DNA of 37,084 bases, taken from Candidatus Latescibacterota bacterium (GTDB taxonomy: Bacteria; Latescibacterota; UBA2968; UBA8231). The notes beneath the pieces are model-generated. The model saw only the letters and a list, made by a program, of their open reading frames with translations. It made no database searches and was not told the origin of the DNA. Of the stretch, positions 8,097-16,772 are shown piece by piece (position 1 is the first letter of the stretch; each line of letters opens with the position of its first letter). A program made the translations under genes and the position numbers. Location of the stretch: contig JAJDUT010000129.1 of the NCBI GenBank assembly GCA_022826515.1, forward strand, positions 1 to 37,084. The letters are read 5' to 3'.

Positions 8097-9800
8097 ATGA
8101 GTGGTGCCCTAGGAATCCTCACCGAACCCGACGTCCAAATCCCCATGCGCGACGGCGTCCACATGGCGGCGCACGTGTTTCGCCCCGACGCCGACGGCCG
8201 GTTCCCCGGAATCCTGCTGCGTACCCCGTACGACCGCCCAAAGTCTGGATTCGAGCGGTACGTGCGCGCTGGGTACGCCGTGGTCTCCATGGACTCGCGC
8301 GGCCGCTACGGCTCCGAAGGCGACTGGGTGCCGTTCACCGAAGAGCACACGGGCGACGCCGAGGACGGCTACGACTCCGTGGAGTGGCTGGCGGCACAGC
8401 CTTGGTGCGACGGCAGCGTCGGCACTCTTGGGGCCTCGTACAACGCTTGGATGCAGTGGCAGCTAGCCAAGCTGCGCCCTCCGCACTTGGTCGCCATATG
8501 CGCGTACACCATTCCGCTAGAATTGACCGAAGTCGATTGGCCGGGCGGCTTCCGGCCGGGACGGCGTATCAAGTGGTGGCTCACCTCCATGGCACCGGAC
8601 CTGCGCCGTCGCCACGGACTCCCGCCGCCGCATACGCCGGAGCAAGCGCGGCAGGAGTGGGACAAGATCGCCGGTGAAGGGCATTGGATCGGCTACTTGC
8701 CATGGCTCGACTTCACCCGCCACCTGCCGCCGGGACTGGCGGAGTACGCAAAGGATTGGCTCGAACACCCGAACCGGCGGGCCTGGAAGTTCGACGAGGT
8801 GCACAAGGAAGTAACCGTACCAAACCTCGACTTCAGCGGCTGGTACGACCACTGCAACGGCTCCATGCAGCACCTACAGCTCATGCAGCGCCACGGTCGC
8901 ACCGAGACGGCGCGGTCGCAGACGAAGCTCATCGCCGGTCCGTGGAATCACCCGAGCCTCGGCAGCCGCATAGTAGCCGGGTTCGACTTCGGCCCACAAG
9001 CCGGTCTCGACCTGCCGGACCTAATCATCCGCTGGTTCGACCACTGGCTCAAGGGGATTGACAACGGCGTCGATCGCGAGCCAGCCGTGCGCTACTTCTC
9101 AATGGCCGGACGGCAGGGTCAATGGCGCTCGGCCGACACTTGGCCGCCAGCGGACGCGATGCCCTGTGAGTACCTGTTGAGCAGCGACGGCGACGCCAAG
9201 TTTGGCGGTTCCGGCCGACTGTCGATCAACGGCGGGCACACCACCGCCGAGGCCGACCGCTTCGACTACGATCCCCACACTCCCGTGCCAACGCTGTGGA
9301 CGCGGGAGTGGTTCACAGGGCCAGCAGACCGCCGCCGACTAGAAGGACGCGACGACATCCTCTGCTACCGCTCAGAACCGTTGACTGACGCCGTGGAGAT
9401 CGCCGGTTATCCAGAAGTCGTGCTCTTCGTCAGTTCGTCGGCACCAGACACGGACTTCTTTGCCCGGCTGGTAGATGAACACCCACCCGGCGGCCCAGCG
9501 CCAGAGATGTGCTACGGCATGGTGCGCGCCCGCCACCGCAACTCCCTCGACGTCGAAGAATTGCTGACACCCGGAGACGTGGTAGAACTCCGCATCCGCA
9601 TGGGGCCGACGGCCTGCCGCTTTGAGCCGGGCCACCGCATCCGCATAGAAATCACGTCGAGCGACTTCCCCAACCACGACCGCAATCACAACACCGGCAA
9701 GAACGACCTAGCCGACGCCGAGCTAGTCGTGGCGACCAACGCCGTACATCACTCGGCAGCCCATCCCTCGCGGCTCGTGCTGCCCGTGTCCGAAGGATAA
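8097..9800 (+). CDS. CocE/NonD-family serine hydrolase (X-Pro dipeptidyl-peptidase S15 type)
   Basis: An alpha/beta hydrolase of 567 residues, the usual family length. The N-terminal fold carries the nucleophile motif TLGASYNAW with Ser114. The other likely triad members are Asp251 in GWYDHCNG and His285 in GPWNHPSLGS. After residue ~320 comes the jelly-roll C-terminal domain typical of X-Pro dipeptidyl peptidases and cocaine esterase (VELRIRMGPTACRFEPGHRIRIEI). No signal peptide is seen, so it is cytoplasmic. It hydrolyses an ester or amide; the substrate cannot be read from the sequence. ATG 8097 has GGAG eight bases upstream. It stands alone on the plus strand, ending three bases before the convergent Gfo/Idh/MocA gene. 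Confidence 0.92.
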   Translation: MSGALGILTEPDVQIPMRDGVHMAAHVFRPDADGRFPGILLRTPYDRPKSGFERYVRAGYAVVSMDSRGRYGSEGDWVPFTEEHTGDAEDGYDSVEWLAAQPWCDGSVGTLGASYNAWMQWQLAKLRPPHLVAICAYTIPLELTEVDWPGGFRPGRRIKWWLTSMAPDLRRRHGLPPPHTPEQARQEWDKIAGEGHWIGYLPWLDFTRHLPPGLAEYAKDWLEHPNRRAWKFDEVHKEVTVPNLDFSGWYDHCNGSMQHLQLMQRHGRTETARSQTKLIAGPWNHPSLGSRIVAGFDFGPQAGLDLPDLIIRWFDHWLKGIDNGVDREPAVRYFSMAGRQGQWRSADTWPPADAMPCEYLLSSDGDAKFGGSGRLSINGGHTTAEADRFDYDPHTPVPTLWTREWFTGPADRRRLEGRDDILCYRSEPLTDAVEIAGYPEVVLFVSSSAPDTDFFARLVDEHPPGGPAPEMCYGMVRARHRNSLDVEELLTPGDVVELRIRMGPTACRFEPGHRIRIEITSSDFPNHDRNHNTGKNDLADAELVVATNAVHHSAAHPSRLVLPVSEG

Positions 9801-9803
9801 CCT

Positions 9804-10907
9804 TCAAGAAGCCTGCAACCGCCGCACTCGCGCCGGGGTGTGGTCCTCGGAGATCTCCGAGGAGAGAATGCCCAACGAGCGGTCCGCTAGCGGCAAATCC
9901 ACGCGGGCAAAACCGTCGCGATGCGATTGGCGCAGAGCAATGGCCACTTCGAGGGCGGCCCGGCCATCGTCGCCCGAGCAGCGCGGATCCGATCCCGTCT
10001 CAATAGCCTGAATCAAATCCTCTACAATGGTCAAACCCATGCCCTGGATGTGCGTCGGATAGGGAAAGGGCACGTACGCGGGCACGCCGCGTCCCCTATT
10101 GCCACCCGGAGCCGTGCGGATGTACTCCATTTGGGTGCAATTGGCTATGGATCGGATGCGGCCCTCAGTGCCAATGACGTCGATTTCCCAAGCCGCGACT
10201 CCGGTAGGAGTGGCGCGGATAAAGGCGCGGACCCCATTGTCAAAGACGAGATAGCCGTTGCCCTGCGAGTCGGTCTCGCCCTCGGCTGCGGCGTCCGATT
10301 CCATTTCGCCAAAAACCCACTCGACCTGCCCCCCGGCCATGTAGCGCACAACGTCGATGAGGTGGCTGCCATTGTGCGACAGGCCGCACTGGGCATAGCC
10401 AGTGACTTGGAGGATTTGCCCTAGATCGCCTTTGTCAATCAGGTCGCGGGCCTGACTGAAGAACGGATTCCAGCGGCGGGCGCAGTTGATGGCCAAGGCC
10501 GTGCCGTGTTGGCGGCAGGCTTCGACCATGGCATCGGCTTCGGCCAAAGTCAGGGCAATCGGCTTTTCGGCCCATACGGCTTTGACGCCAGCGCGGGCGC
10601 AGTCTTGGACGATCTGCGAGCGAATGCGGGCCGTGGTGCAGACGCTGACCAAGTCGAGGTTTTCTCGCTCCAGCATTTGGCGATAGTCGCTGTAGAGATG
10701 GTCTTGCTCCAGACCCCAGCGGTCGCCGAAAATGGCGCGTTGCTCGTCGTGCAAGTCGGCTCCAGCCACCAGTTCCGTATGGGGCGAAGCGCAGTACGAA
10801 GGGGCGTGGCAATAGGGCAGAAAAATGGACCCTCCTTCGCTCATTTCATCGTCGAACGTGCTGCCCATGCGGCCCAAGCCGATAACGGCGGCGCGATACG
10901 TAGTCAT
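9804..10907 (-). CDS. Gfo/Idh/MocA-family NAD(P)-dependent oxidoreductase
   Basis: A 367-residue protein with an N-terminal Rossmann fold and GLGRMG nucleotide-binding loop (residues 10-15). The family hallmark EKP (114-116, Lys115 being the catalytic lysine) and the C-terminal alpha/beta substrate domain follow. Relatives oxidise or reduce hydroxyls of sugars, inositols or sugar acids. ATG 10907 is preceded by GGAGGAG at good spacing. It is the last gene of the minus-strand series sulfatase, GH2-like, ABC importer, dehydratase; after a 110-base gap it may have its own promoter. A role in oxidising the imported sugar is an inference from this neighbourhood. Confidence 0.92.
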   Translation of the reverse strand: MTTYRAAVIGLGRMGSTFDDEMSEGGSIFLPYCHAPSYCASPHTELVAGADLHDEQRAIFGDRWGLEQDHLYSDYRQMLERENLDLVSVCTTARIRSQIVQDCARAGVKAVWAEKPIALTLAEADAMVEACRQHGTALAINCARRWNPFFSQARDLIDKGDLGQILQVTGYAQCGLSHNGSHLIDVVRYMAGGQVEWVFGEMESDAAAEGETDSQGNGYLVFDNGVRAFIRATPTGVAAWEIDVIGTEGRIRSIANCTQMEYIRTAPGGNRGRGVPAYVPFPYPTHIQGMGLTIVEDLIQAIETGSDPRCSGDDGRAALEVAIALRQSHRDGFARVDLPLADRSLGILSSEISEDHTPARVRRLQAS

Positions 10908-10979
10908 GGTCTCCTCCGGCGTTAGTGATCAATGGTCAGTCCCCTCGCCCCCTTCGCCTTCAGACGCGACTAGGGCGCG

Positions 10980-11014
10980 GGGAATTCGTAATTCCCAATT
11001 CGTAATTCCTAATT
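10980..11014. repeat. Short tandem and inverted repeat in the sulfatase/dehydrogenase gap
   Basis: A 14-base unit, AATTCGTAATTCC plus one variable base, occurs twice in a row and starts a third time. The first copy sits in an inverted repeat: GGGAATT, three bases, AATTCCC (10980-10996). It lies just after the sulfatase stop codon and could fold, but has no T-run. Its role is unknown. Confidence 0.6.
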
Positions 11015-11017
11015 ATC

Positions 11018-12463
11018 TCATAGATAGGGATAAGTCGCTTCTGGATCGTAGTCCGGCAGCAGCGCGTCATGGGGTTGGCCGGGGATCAAGCGCGTGCCAT
11101 CCACAAAACCTTCCGGTCGATCTTTGAGGATTTCGCTGAGGTGATCTCTCCAGGGTTGCATCCTATTTTCAGCGTCGGAATCGCGAGACAAGTCGCGCAT
11201 TTCCTGGGGATCTTCGTCCAAGTCAAAAAGATGCTCCTGACCCGTCTGCGAATACCAGATGTATTTGTGGTGCCCATCGGTGAGAAAGTGGTTGCCGTGG
11301 TCGCGGGCGTAACAGCCAGCGTGTTCTCCGTGGAGAAATTCCCGGACGCCGTCGGCATCGCCCTGCATGACGGGCAGAAGGCTTTTGCCTGTGCAGGTAT
11401 CGGGAATGTCGATGCCAGCCGCATTGAGGATGGTCGGCATGATGTCCTGGATGCCGACGGGACTGTTGCTGATGACTTCTTCGGGATAGTCCCAGTTCTT
11501 TGGCGCGCGCATGGAAAACGGAACCCGCGCCGACGCTTCGTAGGGCCAAGTTTTGCGAAAGAGATTGTGGTCGCCCAGCATTTCGCCGTGGTCGGAGGTG
11601 AAGATGACTAAGCAGTTGTTGAGACCTCCGGTAAACTGGATGAGGCGGCCGATCTGGTCGTCTATAAAGTTGATCATGCCGTAATAAGCCGCGCGGCAAC
11701 AGCGCATATCGTGTTCGTTGAGACGAATTTCCCACGCATTGGGATTGAGACCTTTTTCAGGGCCATCGAATGCGGGTGCCCAATCGCCGACGAAGGGATC
11801 GGGCAGGCTGCGGGCAATATAGCGGTCGTAATAAGGAGCGGGTGGCGTGAGCGGGGGATGGGGATCGATAAAGGAAACATTGAGAAAAAACGGAGCCGAA
11901 GGATCGCGTTTGCGCAAAAAGTCCATAGCCCGATCAACGCACCAAAAAGTATGCATCTGTTCTTCCGGCAAATGGTGCGGGCGACCAATCCAGCCGTTGG
12001 CGGAAATCCCGTGGGCCATGCCGGGATCTACTTCATTGCGGCCGTGATACTGCCGCAGCCATTCGACATAGTCGTTGTCAGCACCCCGAGTGGCATCGGC
12101 CAGTTGCATGTGGTCAAAGCCGTAGCGCTTGCGATGGGGGGTTAAGTGGAGTTTGCCGATCATCTCCGTTTGATAACCTGCCTTGGACAACTCGCCGGCC
12201 AAGGTATGCGGAGGGTCCCACGGAGCACCTCTGAAGCCAACGGCCCCATTAGCCGCGGGTGCCGTACCAGTCATCAAGCTGCGGCGCGCGGGAATGCAAC
12301 TGGGACATTCGGAGTAGCCGTGGTGAAAGTGCGTACCCGTGCGAGCCAGCCAGTCTAAGTTGGGCGTTTGCAGACACGAGGGACTGTGGGGATCGAGCCC
12401 CATGCAGTCGCCGCGCTGCTGATCGGTCATAATGAGCAGGATATTGGGACGAGTGTCTGGCAT
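11018..12463 (-). CDS. Cys-type sulfatase (arylsulfatase A family)
   Basis: A sulfatase that removes sulfate esters from carbohydrate or aromatic substrates. The open frame extends to 12613, but ATG 12463 is preferred: AAGGAGA lies upstream and the family N-terminus RPNILLIMTDQQRGD follows at once, with the calcium ligand Asp14. The activation motif CIPAR sits at residues 56-60 and fits C/S-x-P-x-R, so Cys56 should become formylglycine. The second metal-site motif FTSDHGEMLGDH contains Asp291 and His292. No signal peptide is visible, so a cytoplasmic role after import is likely. This is unusual for exported glycan sulfatases but common for sulfatases working with ABC-imported substrates. No sulfatase-maturing enzyme is in the window. 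481 residues. Confidence 0.92.
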   Translation of the reverse strand: MPDTRPNILLIMTDQQRGDCMGLDPHSPSCLQTPNLDWLARTGTHFHHGYSECPSCIPARRSLMTGTAPAANGAVGFRGAPWDPPHTLAGELSKAGYQTEMIGKLHLTPHRKRYGFDHMQLADATRGADNDYVEWLRQYHGRNEVDPGMAHGISANGWIGRPHHLPEEQMHTFWCVDRAMDFLRKRDPSAPFFLNVSFIDPHPPLTPPAPYYDRYIARSLPDPFVGDWAPAFDGPEKGLNPNAWEIRLNEHDMRCCRAAYYGMINFIDDQIGRLIQFTGGLNNCLVIFTSDHGEMLGDHNLFRKTWPYEASARVPFSMRAPKNWDYPEEVISNSPVGIQDIMPTILNAAGIDIPDTCTGKSLLPVMQGDADGVREFLHGEHAGCYARDHGNHFLTDGHHKYIWYSQTGQEHLFDLDEDPQEMRDLSRDSDAENRMQPWRDHLSEILKDRPEGFVDGTRLIPGQPHDALLPDYDPEATYPYL

Positions 12464-12487
12464 ATCATTCTCCTTGAATTCAATCAA

Positions 12488-12519
12488 CCGTAGGGGCGAC
12501 CGATCGGTCGCCCCTACGG
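12488..12519. repeat. 32-base perfect palindrome overlapping the GH2-like stop codon
   Basis: Two 16-base arms, CCGTAGGGGCGACCGA and its exact reverse complement, join with no spacer between 12503 and 12504. The palindrome covers the stop codon of the GH2-like gene (12516-12514) and lies 25 bases before the sulfatase start. It looks like a REP- or MITE-type dispersed element, or a strong intra-operon hairpin; there is no T-run. I see only one copy in this window. Confidence 0.8.
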
Positions 12520-14643
12520 CAAATGCAGCGTCACCGACTGAACGTGGTCGTATCCCCCCGGCGCGCGGATCGGCTGCCGCTGACTCTCGACATCCACGCT
12601 TGCGCCCTGACAAGTAAAGCGGTACGCACCCGCTTCAGGCAACACAAACCACGCCGTACCCGCCAGATCGGCCCGCACGGCATAGGGCAGAACCGCTTGC
12701 CCAGCCAGCGGAGTCACCAAAACGCCGGCTCGGGCGACCGGTTGCCCGTCGCGCATCACTCGCACCAGCACCTCCGGCAATCGCTCGTGCGCCAGCGGCC
12801 CCACATCCCGCCCGGCGAGTCGGCGGAACAACTCCTGAGACCAAGCCGTCGTCGCCGTCGGACGCGAGACTGGCTGTTGCGGATCGCACCAATTGAGACA
12901 CAGCCGGTGCTTGCCCCATGCCGCTGGCGTCCCCGCGCCGAAAGGATCAATGCGAGCATCCGCTCCCGACTGCGATGGCCACATGACCTTCACGTCGAGC
13001 GGTCCAGCCAACATCCCCGGCACGTGGTCGGTGAAGCCTCGGTAGTCCATGTCGGCGAGGAAAAACGTCTGTAACCCGTGTATATTGCGCTCCGGCATTG
13101 AGGTCAAAAATTCCCACCAGCCTTCCGACAGCGGCGGTTCCTCCTGCTCTCCCCAAGAGCCCCCGTCGAAGATGCCCGCCTCACCGACTCGGATCGGCTT
13201 CACTGGGAGGCCGCTGCGAATTTCGTCAATGCTCGCCTCAATGTTTTCTAGGCCACTGAACAGCCGATAGCAATCAATCAGTTCAATCATATCGTCCGTG
13301 GCCACCGACGGGTCAAAAGTGACTTCGGCAATGCGGCTATCGTCGAGTTCCTTCACCTTGCGCAGCAGGGGTACACAGTACTCGGGATCTCTCGCGTCCG
13401 TGATGTCCCAAAACAGAATCGACGGGTGATTGCGGACCGAGCGAATCCAGCAGTCGGCCACCGCTAGCTGGTACTCCCTTACCAGCACCTTCTCCCGCAC
13501 GTCCATCTCCGGCGTGTACACCTGTCCCGTACCAACGCAGAAGTTGGCCCCCACCACGAACACGCCAAGCTCGTCGGCCACGTCGTAAAACACCGGCGGC
13601 GGATCGTAGCGATGGTGCTCGACAATACTGACGTTGGCATCGGCCAGATCGACGAACTTCCGCGTCAACCACTGGCGCTCGTACACGTACGGCACCGTGT
13701 GGTCGCCCCAAGGCATGAGCTGAACGCCGTTGAGCAACAGCCGATCCCCCTCGGCCCAGATCTCGCGGAAACCGAAACGAGTCACGGTAGTATGCACGGC
13801 GCGACCTGCCGAGTGCAGCGAACTTTCGAGGAAGTACAGAACCGGCTCGCCGTACGGCGGACGTCCCCAGAGCACGGCGTCGCGCCAAGGCGCTGCGGTC
13901 TCCAAGCGACGGCTCTCCCCCGGCGCTAAATCGGGCTCGCAGCCTACAAGTTCCAGTTCCGTCTCGCCCGCGCGGCGCACCCGCAGGCGAATGTCGCCGT
14001 GAAATCCTTCCTCGGCGTCATTGCAAACCGTCAACCCAACGCGGATTTCGCGCTCCCGCACCGACGTGACGATCTGCACATCTTCGACCCGGACCCGCGA
14101 CTCCCAGCTCAGCCACACATCCGACTCCATGCCAACGGTGGCGGCGCTCGTGTACCAGAAGCGAGTATCGAGGGCCTTCTCTGCCTCTTCGCTCAACTGC
14201 GAGGCGTCGGGATGCGCATAGCGACCGCTACAGTTGTGGGTGAACACGTCGAGCCGATGATCGAACCCCGAATGGATGCTATCAGTCAGGTCAATGCGCC
14301 AAGGCAAGCGCATACCGTAGTGTTCACCAATCACTTCACCGTCGAGATAAGCGCGCCCAAAGTGGCGCACCCGCCCAAGGTCGAGCACGATGCGTCCATC
14401 TGCATCCCAGCCTTTCGGCAGGCGCAGTTCCGTGCGGTACCAACCGGACTCGGGCGGCCCGTCTTCAAACTCGCGCGAGCGATGCGGCACGCGCACGCGC
14501 TCCCAACCATCGGTCGGCGGATCACCATCAGGCCCCTCGACAAACTCCCACTCGCCGTTCAGCAGCAGGCGGACATCGCCAGCCATCGCCAGCGGCTCGA
14601 TCTCGTTCCGATGCGTCTTGATATCAGTGTCCGCAGTGTCCAT
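12514..14643 (-). CDS. Glycoside hydrolase family 2-like protein with altered active site
   Basis: A 709-residue protein with the GH2 order: N-terminal jelly-roll sugar-binding domain (about 25-180, LLLNGEWEF, GWYRTELRLP), Ig-like domain (185-290), TIM barrel (295-560) and a further C-terminal beta domain. The barrel keeps RNHPSILFW (404-412). In active enzymes this is followed by x-x-x-Asn-Glu, where Glu is the acid/base; here positions 416-417 are Asp-Ala. A Glu in VGEAGIF (488) is a candidate nucleophile. It may be inactive, a binding protein, or use another mechanism. No signal peptide. It starts three bases after the ABC binding-protein stop, preceded by GAGAGGGG, so they are co-transcribed. 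The end overlaps a 32-base palindrome. Confidence 0.85.
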   Translation of the reverse strand: MDTADTDIKTHRNEIEPLAMAGDVRLLLNGEWEFVEGPDGDPPTDGWERVRVPHRSREFEDGPPESGWYRTELRLPKGWDADGRIVLDLGRVRHFGRAYLDGEVIGEHYGMRLPWRIDLTDSIHSGFDHRLDVFTHNCSGRYAHPDASQLSEEAEKALDTRFWYTSAATVGMESDVWLSWESRVRVEDVQIVTSVREREIRVGLTVCNDAEEGFHGDIRLRVRRAGETELELVGCEPDLAPGESRRLETAAPWRDAVLWGRPPYGEPVLYFLESSLHSAGRAVHTTVTRFGFREIWAEGDRLLLNGVQLMPWGDHTVPYVYERQWLTRKFVDLADANVSIVEHHRYDPPPVFYDVADELGVFVVGANFCVGTGQVYTPEMDVREKVLVREYQLAVADCWIRSVRNHPSILFWDITDARDPEYCVPLLRKVKELDDSRIAEVTFDPSVATDDMIELIDCYRLFSGLENIEASIDEIRSGLPVKPIRVGEAGIFDGGSWGEQEEPPLSEGWWEFLTSMPERNIHGLQTFFLADMDYRGFTDHVPGMLAGPLDVKVMWPSQSGADARIDPFGAGTPAAWGKHRLCLNWCDPQQPVSRPTATTAWSQELFRRLAGRDVGPLAHERLPEVLVRVMRDGQPVARAGVLVTPLAGQAVLPYAVRADLAGTAWFVLPEAGAYRFTCQGASVDVESQRQPIRAPGGYDHVQSVTLHLP

Positions 14644-14646
14644 AGC

Positions 14647-16515
14647 TTACCCCTCTCCCCGAGCCATTGCCCCATTATCCACAGGCTCTAACCGGATAAA
14701 GGTTTTCAACAACTCCCACTGCCAAGAGTGCGGAAAGCCGTAGGGGTCCTGCTGACTCGGCCAGCCAGTCCAGCGGGTGGTGTTGCAAGGGTAGCGGATG
14801 ATGAGCTGCGCCAAGAAGATGTCGGGCAACTCCCCCACCCAGATTTCCATCGCCTCGCTGAACAACTCCAACAGTTCCTCGTCGCCGACCTGTAGAGGCG
14901 CGATGCGCTCGACAATGCGGTCGAATTCCTCATTGCGCCAGCGCGAAATGGTTGACCACAGCGGCGCCGGCTGCCCGGTGGGCCGGAAGTACTGCGAGGT
15001 GTAGTAAGACAACATCAGATAGGGGTCCATGCCGCGCACCCCACTCGGCCCCTTGCAGCCGAGGGAAACCTTCTGCTCTCCCGTCTGCACGAGCGAAGTC
15101 AAACCGGGCGAGGTGTCAAAGTTCGCATCAAAACCAGCGTCGCGTAGCTGCTGGGTCAGCGGTGGACCGTAGGCCCGCAACCACTGCGGCACGTACATGG
15201 CAATCTCAAGACGCTCGCCCTCTGGGCTGATCCACAAGCCCTCCTCGTCCTTGCGATACCCTTTCCCCTCCATGATCCGGTCCACCTCTTCCAAGTGCGG
15301 CTTGGAGTCGTACCCGTGCCGCGCGAGAATCTCTTGCAGGGCCTCGTCAAAAGGCGCGAACCATTCATAGGGCGTGAAGGGATGCAGCGCGACCACGCCC
15401 GCTCCCGACTCGGCTAGCTGGACGAGTTTTTCCCGGTCGATGGCCATGCTGATCGCCCGGCGGATCTGCGGATCGTCAAACGGCGGCTCCGAGCAATTCA
15501 TATTGAGGTCGATGGGACACCAGTCCAAGTAGCCATAGGGCGGCTGCCGATCGGAGAAGGTCACGACCCGCGCATTGCGCTCTAACACGCTTTCGAGAGT
15601 CAGCACCTGCATAATAGGTGCCATGTCGAGTTGATCGGTCAGCAGCAGTTGCGCGGCCTGGCTCTCCTCCTGCTGCGGCACGTAGATGATCCGCTGGATT
15701 CTCGGCAGCCGCTTAAACCCCTTCTTAGCCCCCCACCAGTCCTGGCGCAAATCGTAGATCTTCTGGTATGGCGAAGCATAGACTAGACGATAGGGCCCTG
15801 TGCCCAAAGGCAAGCCGCCGTCGATGTCGTGGAAGGTGAACTCTAGCGGGTCTCGATCTTGCCAAATGTGCTCGGGCAAGACGAAGATGCCGTGGTTGCT
15901 GCTCAGCGTAGTCGCCCAAAACGCCGGCCCCGCCTTTTTCAGCACCAGCCGCACGGTGTGGTCGTCGACGACCTCAGTGGAGTCGAAAAACTCGGGCAGG
16001 TCGGCCAGATGCACCATGGACGCGGCGTGGTCGCGCAGCATGTCGAAGGTAAAAGCCACGTCGCGCACCGTGAAGGGAACGCCGTCCGCCCATTCAATGC
16101 CCTCGCGGATCTTCACGGTGAGCACGGTAAAACTGTCATTGTACGCCCAACTCTCAGCCAGCCAGTTCTCGTATTCCCCGGTGAGCACGTTGTACATAAT
16201 CAGCGGCTCAAACACCGCAGGCAGCGTGCCCATGTGGAATCCCTGATCGGAGCCGGGGATGTAGGGATTCTGATTGTCGAACAGGGAATACTGGTTCGGC
16301 CCGCCATTCATCAAGATCAGGGTGCGGTCCCGAGGGACGTCGTCCAACACCACAGCCGGCCCGCAGCTAGCCAAAATTGCACACGCTGCGAGTAGGAGTA
16401 GAGACACCCTTTGTATGTTGAAGATATTGTCTTTCAAAGGAGTAGGATTGGGGACGGCAAGGCTATTGGAGCTTTTCGACTTGGACAAAAACAATCCTTG
16501 CCGATGGCCGCGCAC
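14647..16515 (-). CDS. ABC-transporter substrate-binding lipoprotein (family 5, oligopeptide/oligosaccharide type)
   Basis: A family 5 extracellular solute-binding protein. The lipobox LASC (Cys51 in the longest frame) predicts a lipid-anchored protein. The SBP_bac_5 body follows (ESWAYNDSFTVLTVKIREGIEW is the conserved-like segment; AISMAIDREKLVQLA further on). The longest frame opens at GTG 16515. Two TTG codons are alternatives: 16488, with AAGGA upstream, and 16437, which gives the cleanest signal peptide (MKDNIFNIQRVSLLLLAAC). I cannot decide between them. It belongs with the permease and ATPase genes upstream on the same strand but is separated from them by a toxin-antitoxin pair. Its ligand is unknown; the neighbouring sulfatase, GH2-like and dehydratase genes suggest a carbohydrate. 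Confidence 0.88.
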   Translation of the reverse strand: MRGHRQGLFLSKSKSSNSLAVPNPTPLKDNIFNIQRVSLLLLAACAILASCGPAVVLDDVPRDRTLILMNGGPNQYSLFDNQNPYIPGSDQGFHMGTLPAVFEPLIMYNVLTGEYENWLAESWAYNDSFTVLTVKIREGIEWADGVPFTVRDVAFTFDMLRDHAASMVHLADLPEFFDSTEVVDDHTVRLVLKKAGPAFWATTLSSNHGIFVLPEHIWQDRDPLEFTFHDIDGGLPLGTGPYRLVYASPYQKIYDLRQDWWGAKKGFKRLPRIQRIIYVPQQEESQAAQLLLTDQLDMAPIMQVLTLESVLERNARVVTFSDRQPPYGYLDWCPIDLNMNCSEPPFDDPQIRRAISMAIDREKLVQLAESGAGVVALHPFTPYEWFAPFDEALQEILARHGYDSKPHLEEVDRIMEGKGYRKDEEGLWISPEGERLEIAMYVPQWLRAYGPPLTQQLRDAGFDANFDTSPGLTSLVQTGEQKVSLGCKGPSGVRGMDPYLMLSYYTSQYFRPTGQPAPLWSTISRWRNEEFDRIVERIAPLQVGDEELLELFSEAMEIWVGELPDIFLAQLIIRYPCNTTRWTGWPSQQDPYGFPHSWQWELLKTFIRLEPVDNGAMARGEG

Positions 16516-16532
16516 TCAGGCCGCCCAGACGG

Positions 16533-16772
16533 TCAACGAGAGGATTGCGACTCTCTACCTGAAGAATCGCTCTCGCGGGACCGCTGTATCTGGTTGGCGA
16601 GCGTCTCGACATCTGGCACAGTAAGCCATTGCTGCCGATCAACCGAGTAATTGCCCTTGCCCGTTTCGTACTGATGGAGAAAACGGATCGTTCCAACCGG
16701 GCCGAGTTTCTGCAAAAGTGCCTCAATACCGAGTTCATGGATCTGATTCGCCGTCATCTTTAAGGCGTTCAT
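16533..16772 (-). CDS. Small protein paired with the PIN toxin, putative antitoxin
   Basis: 79 residues with a mixed helical N-terminus (TANQIHELGIEALLQKLGPVG) and the segment IRFLHQYETGKGNYS. I recall similar small proteins next to PIN-domain genes in cyanobacteria and Chloroflexi, but no named family. It overlaps the upstream PIN gene by 38 bases, so the two are translationally coupled. Antitoxin function is inferred from size and position. The toxin-first order is less usual than antitoxin-first. The 3' end lies just before the ABC binding-protein frame. Confidence 0.65.
   Translation of the reverse strand: MNALKMTANQIHELGIEALLQKLGPVGTIRFLHQYETGKGNYSVDRQQWLTVPDVETLANQIQRSRESDSSGRESQSSR

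Noticed and set aside
7912..8100. 62-codon plus-strand frame before the CocE-like gene
   Set aside because: It spans the promoter-like site and the terminator hairpin, has an AT-driven composition and no ribosome site.
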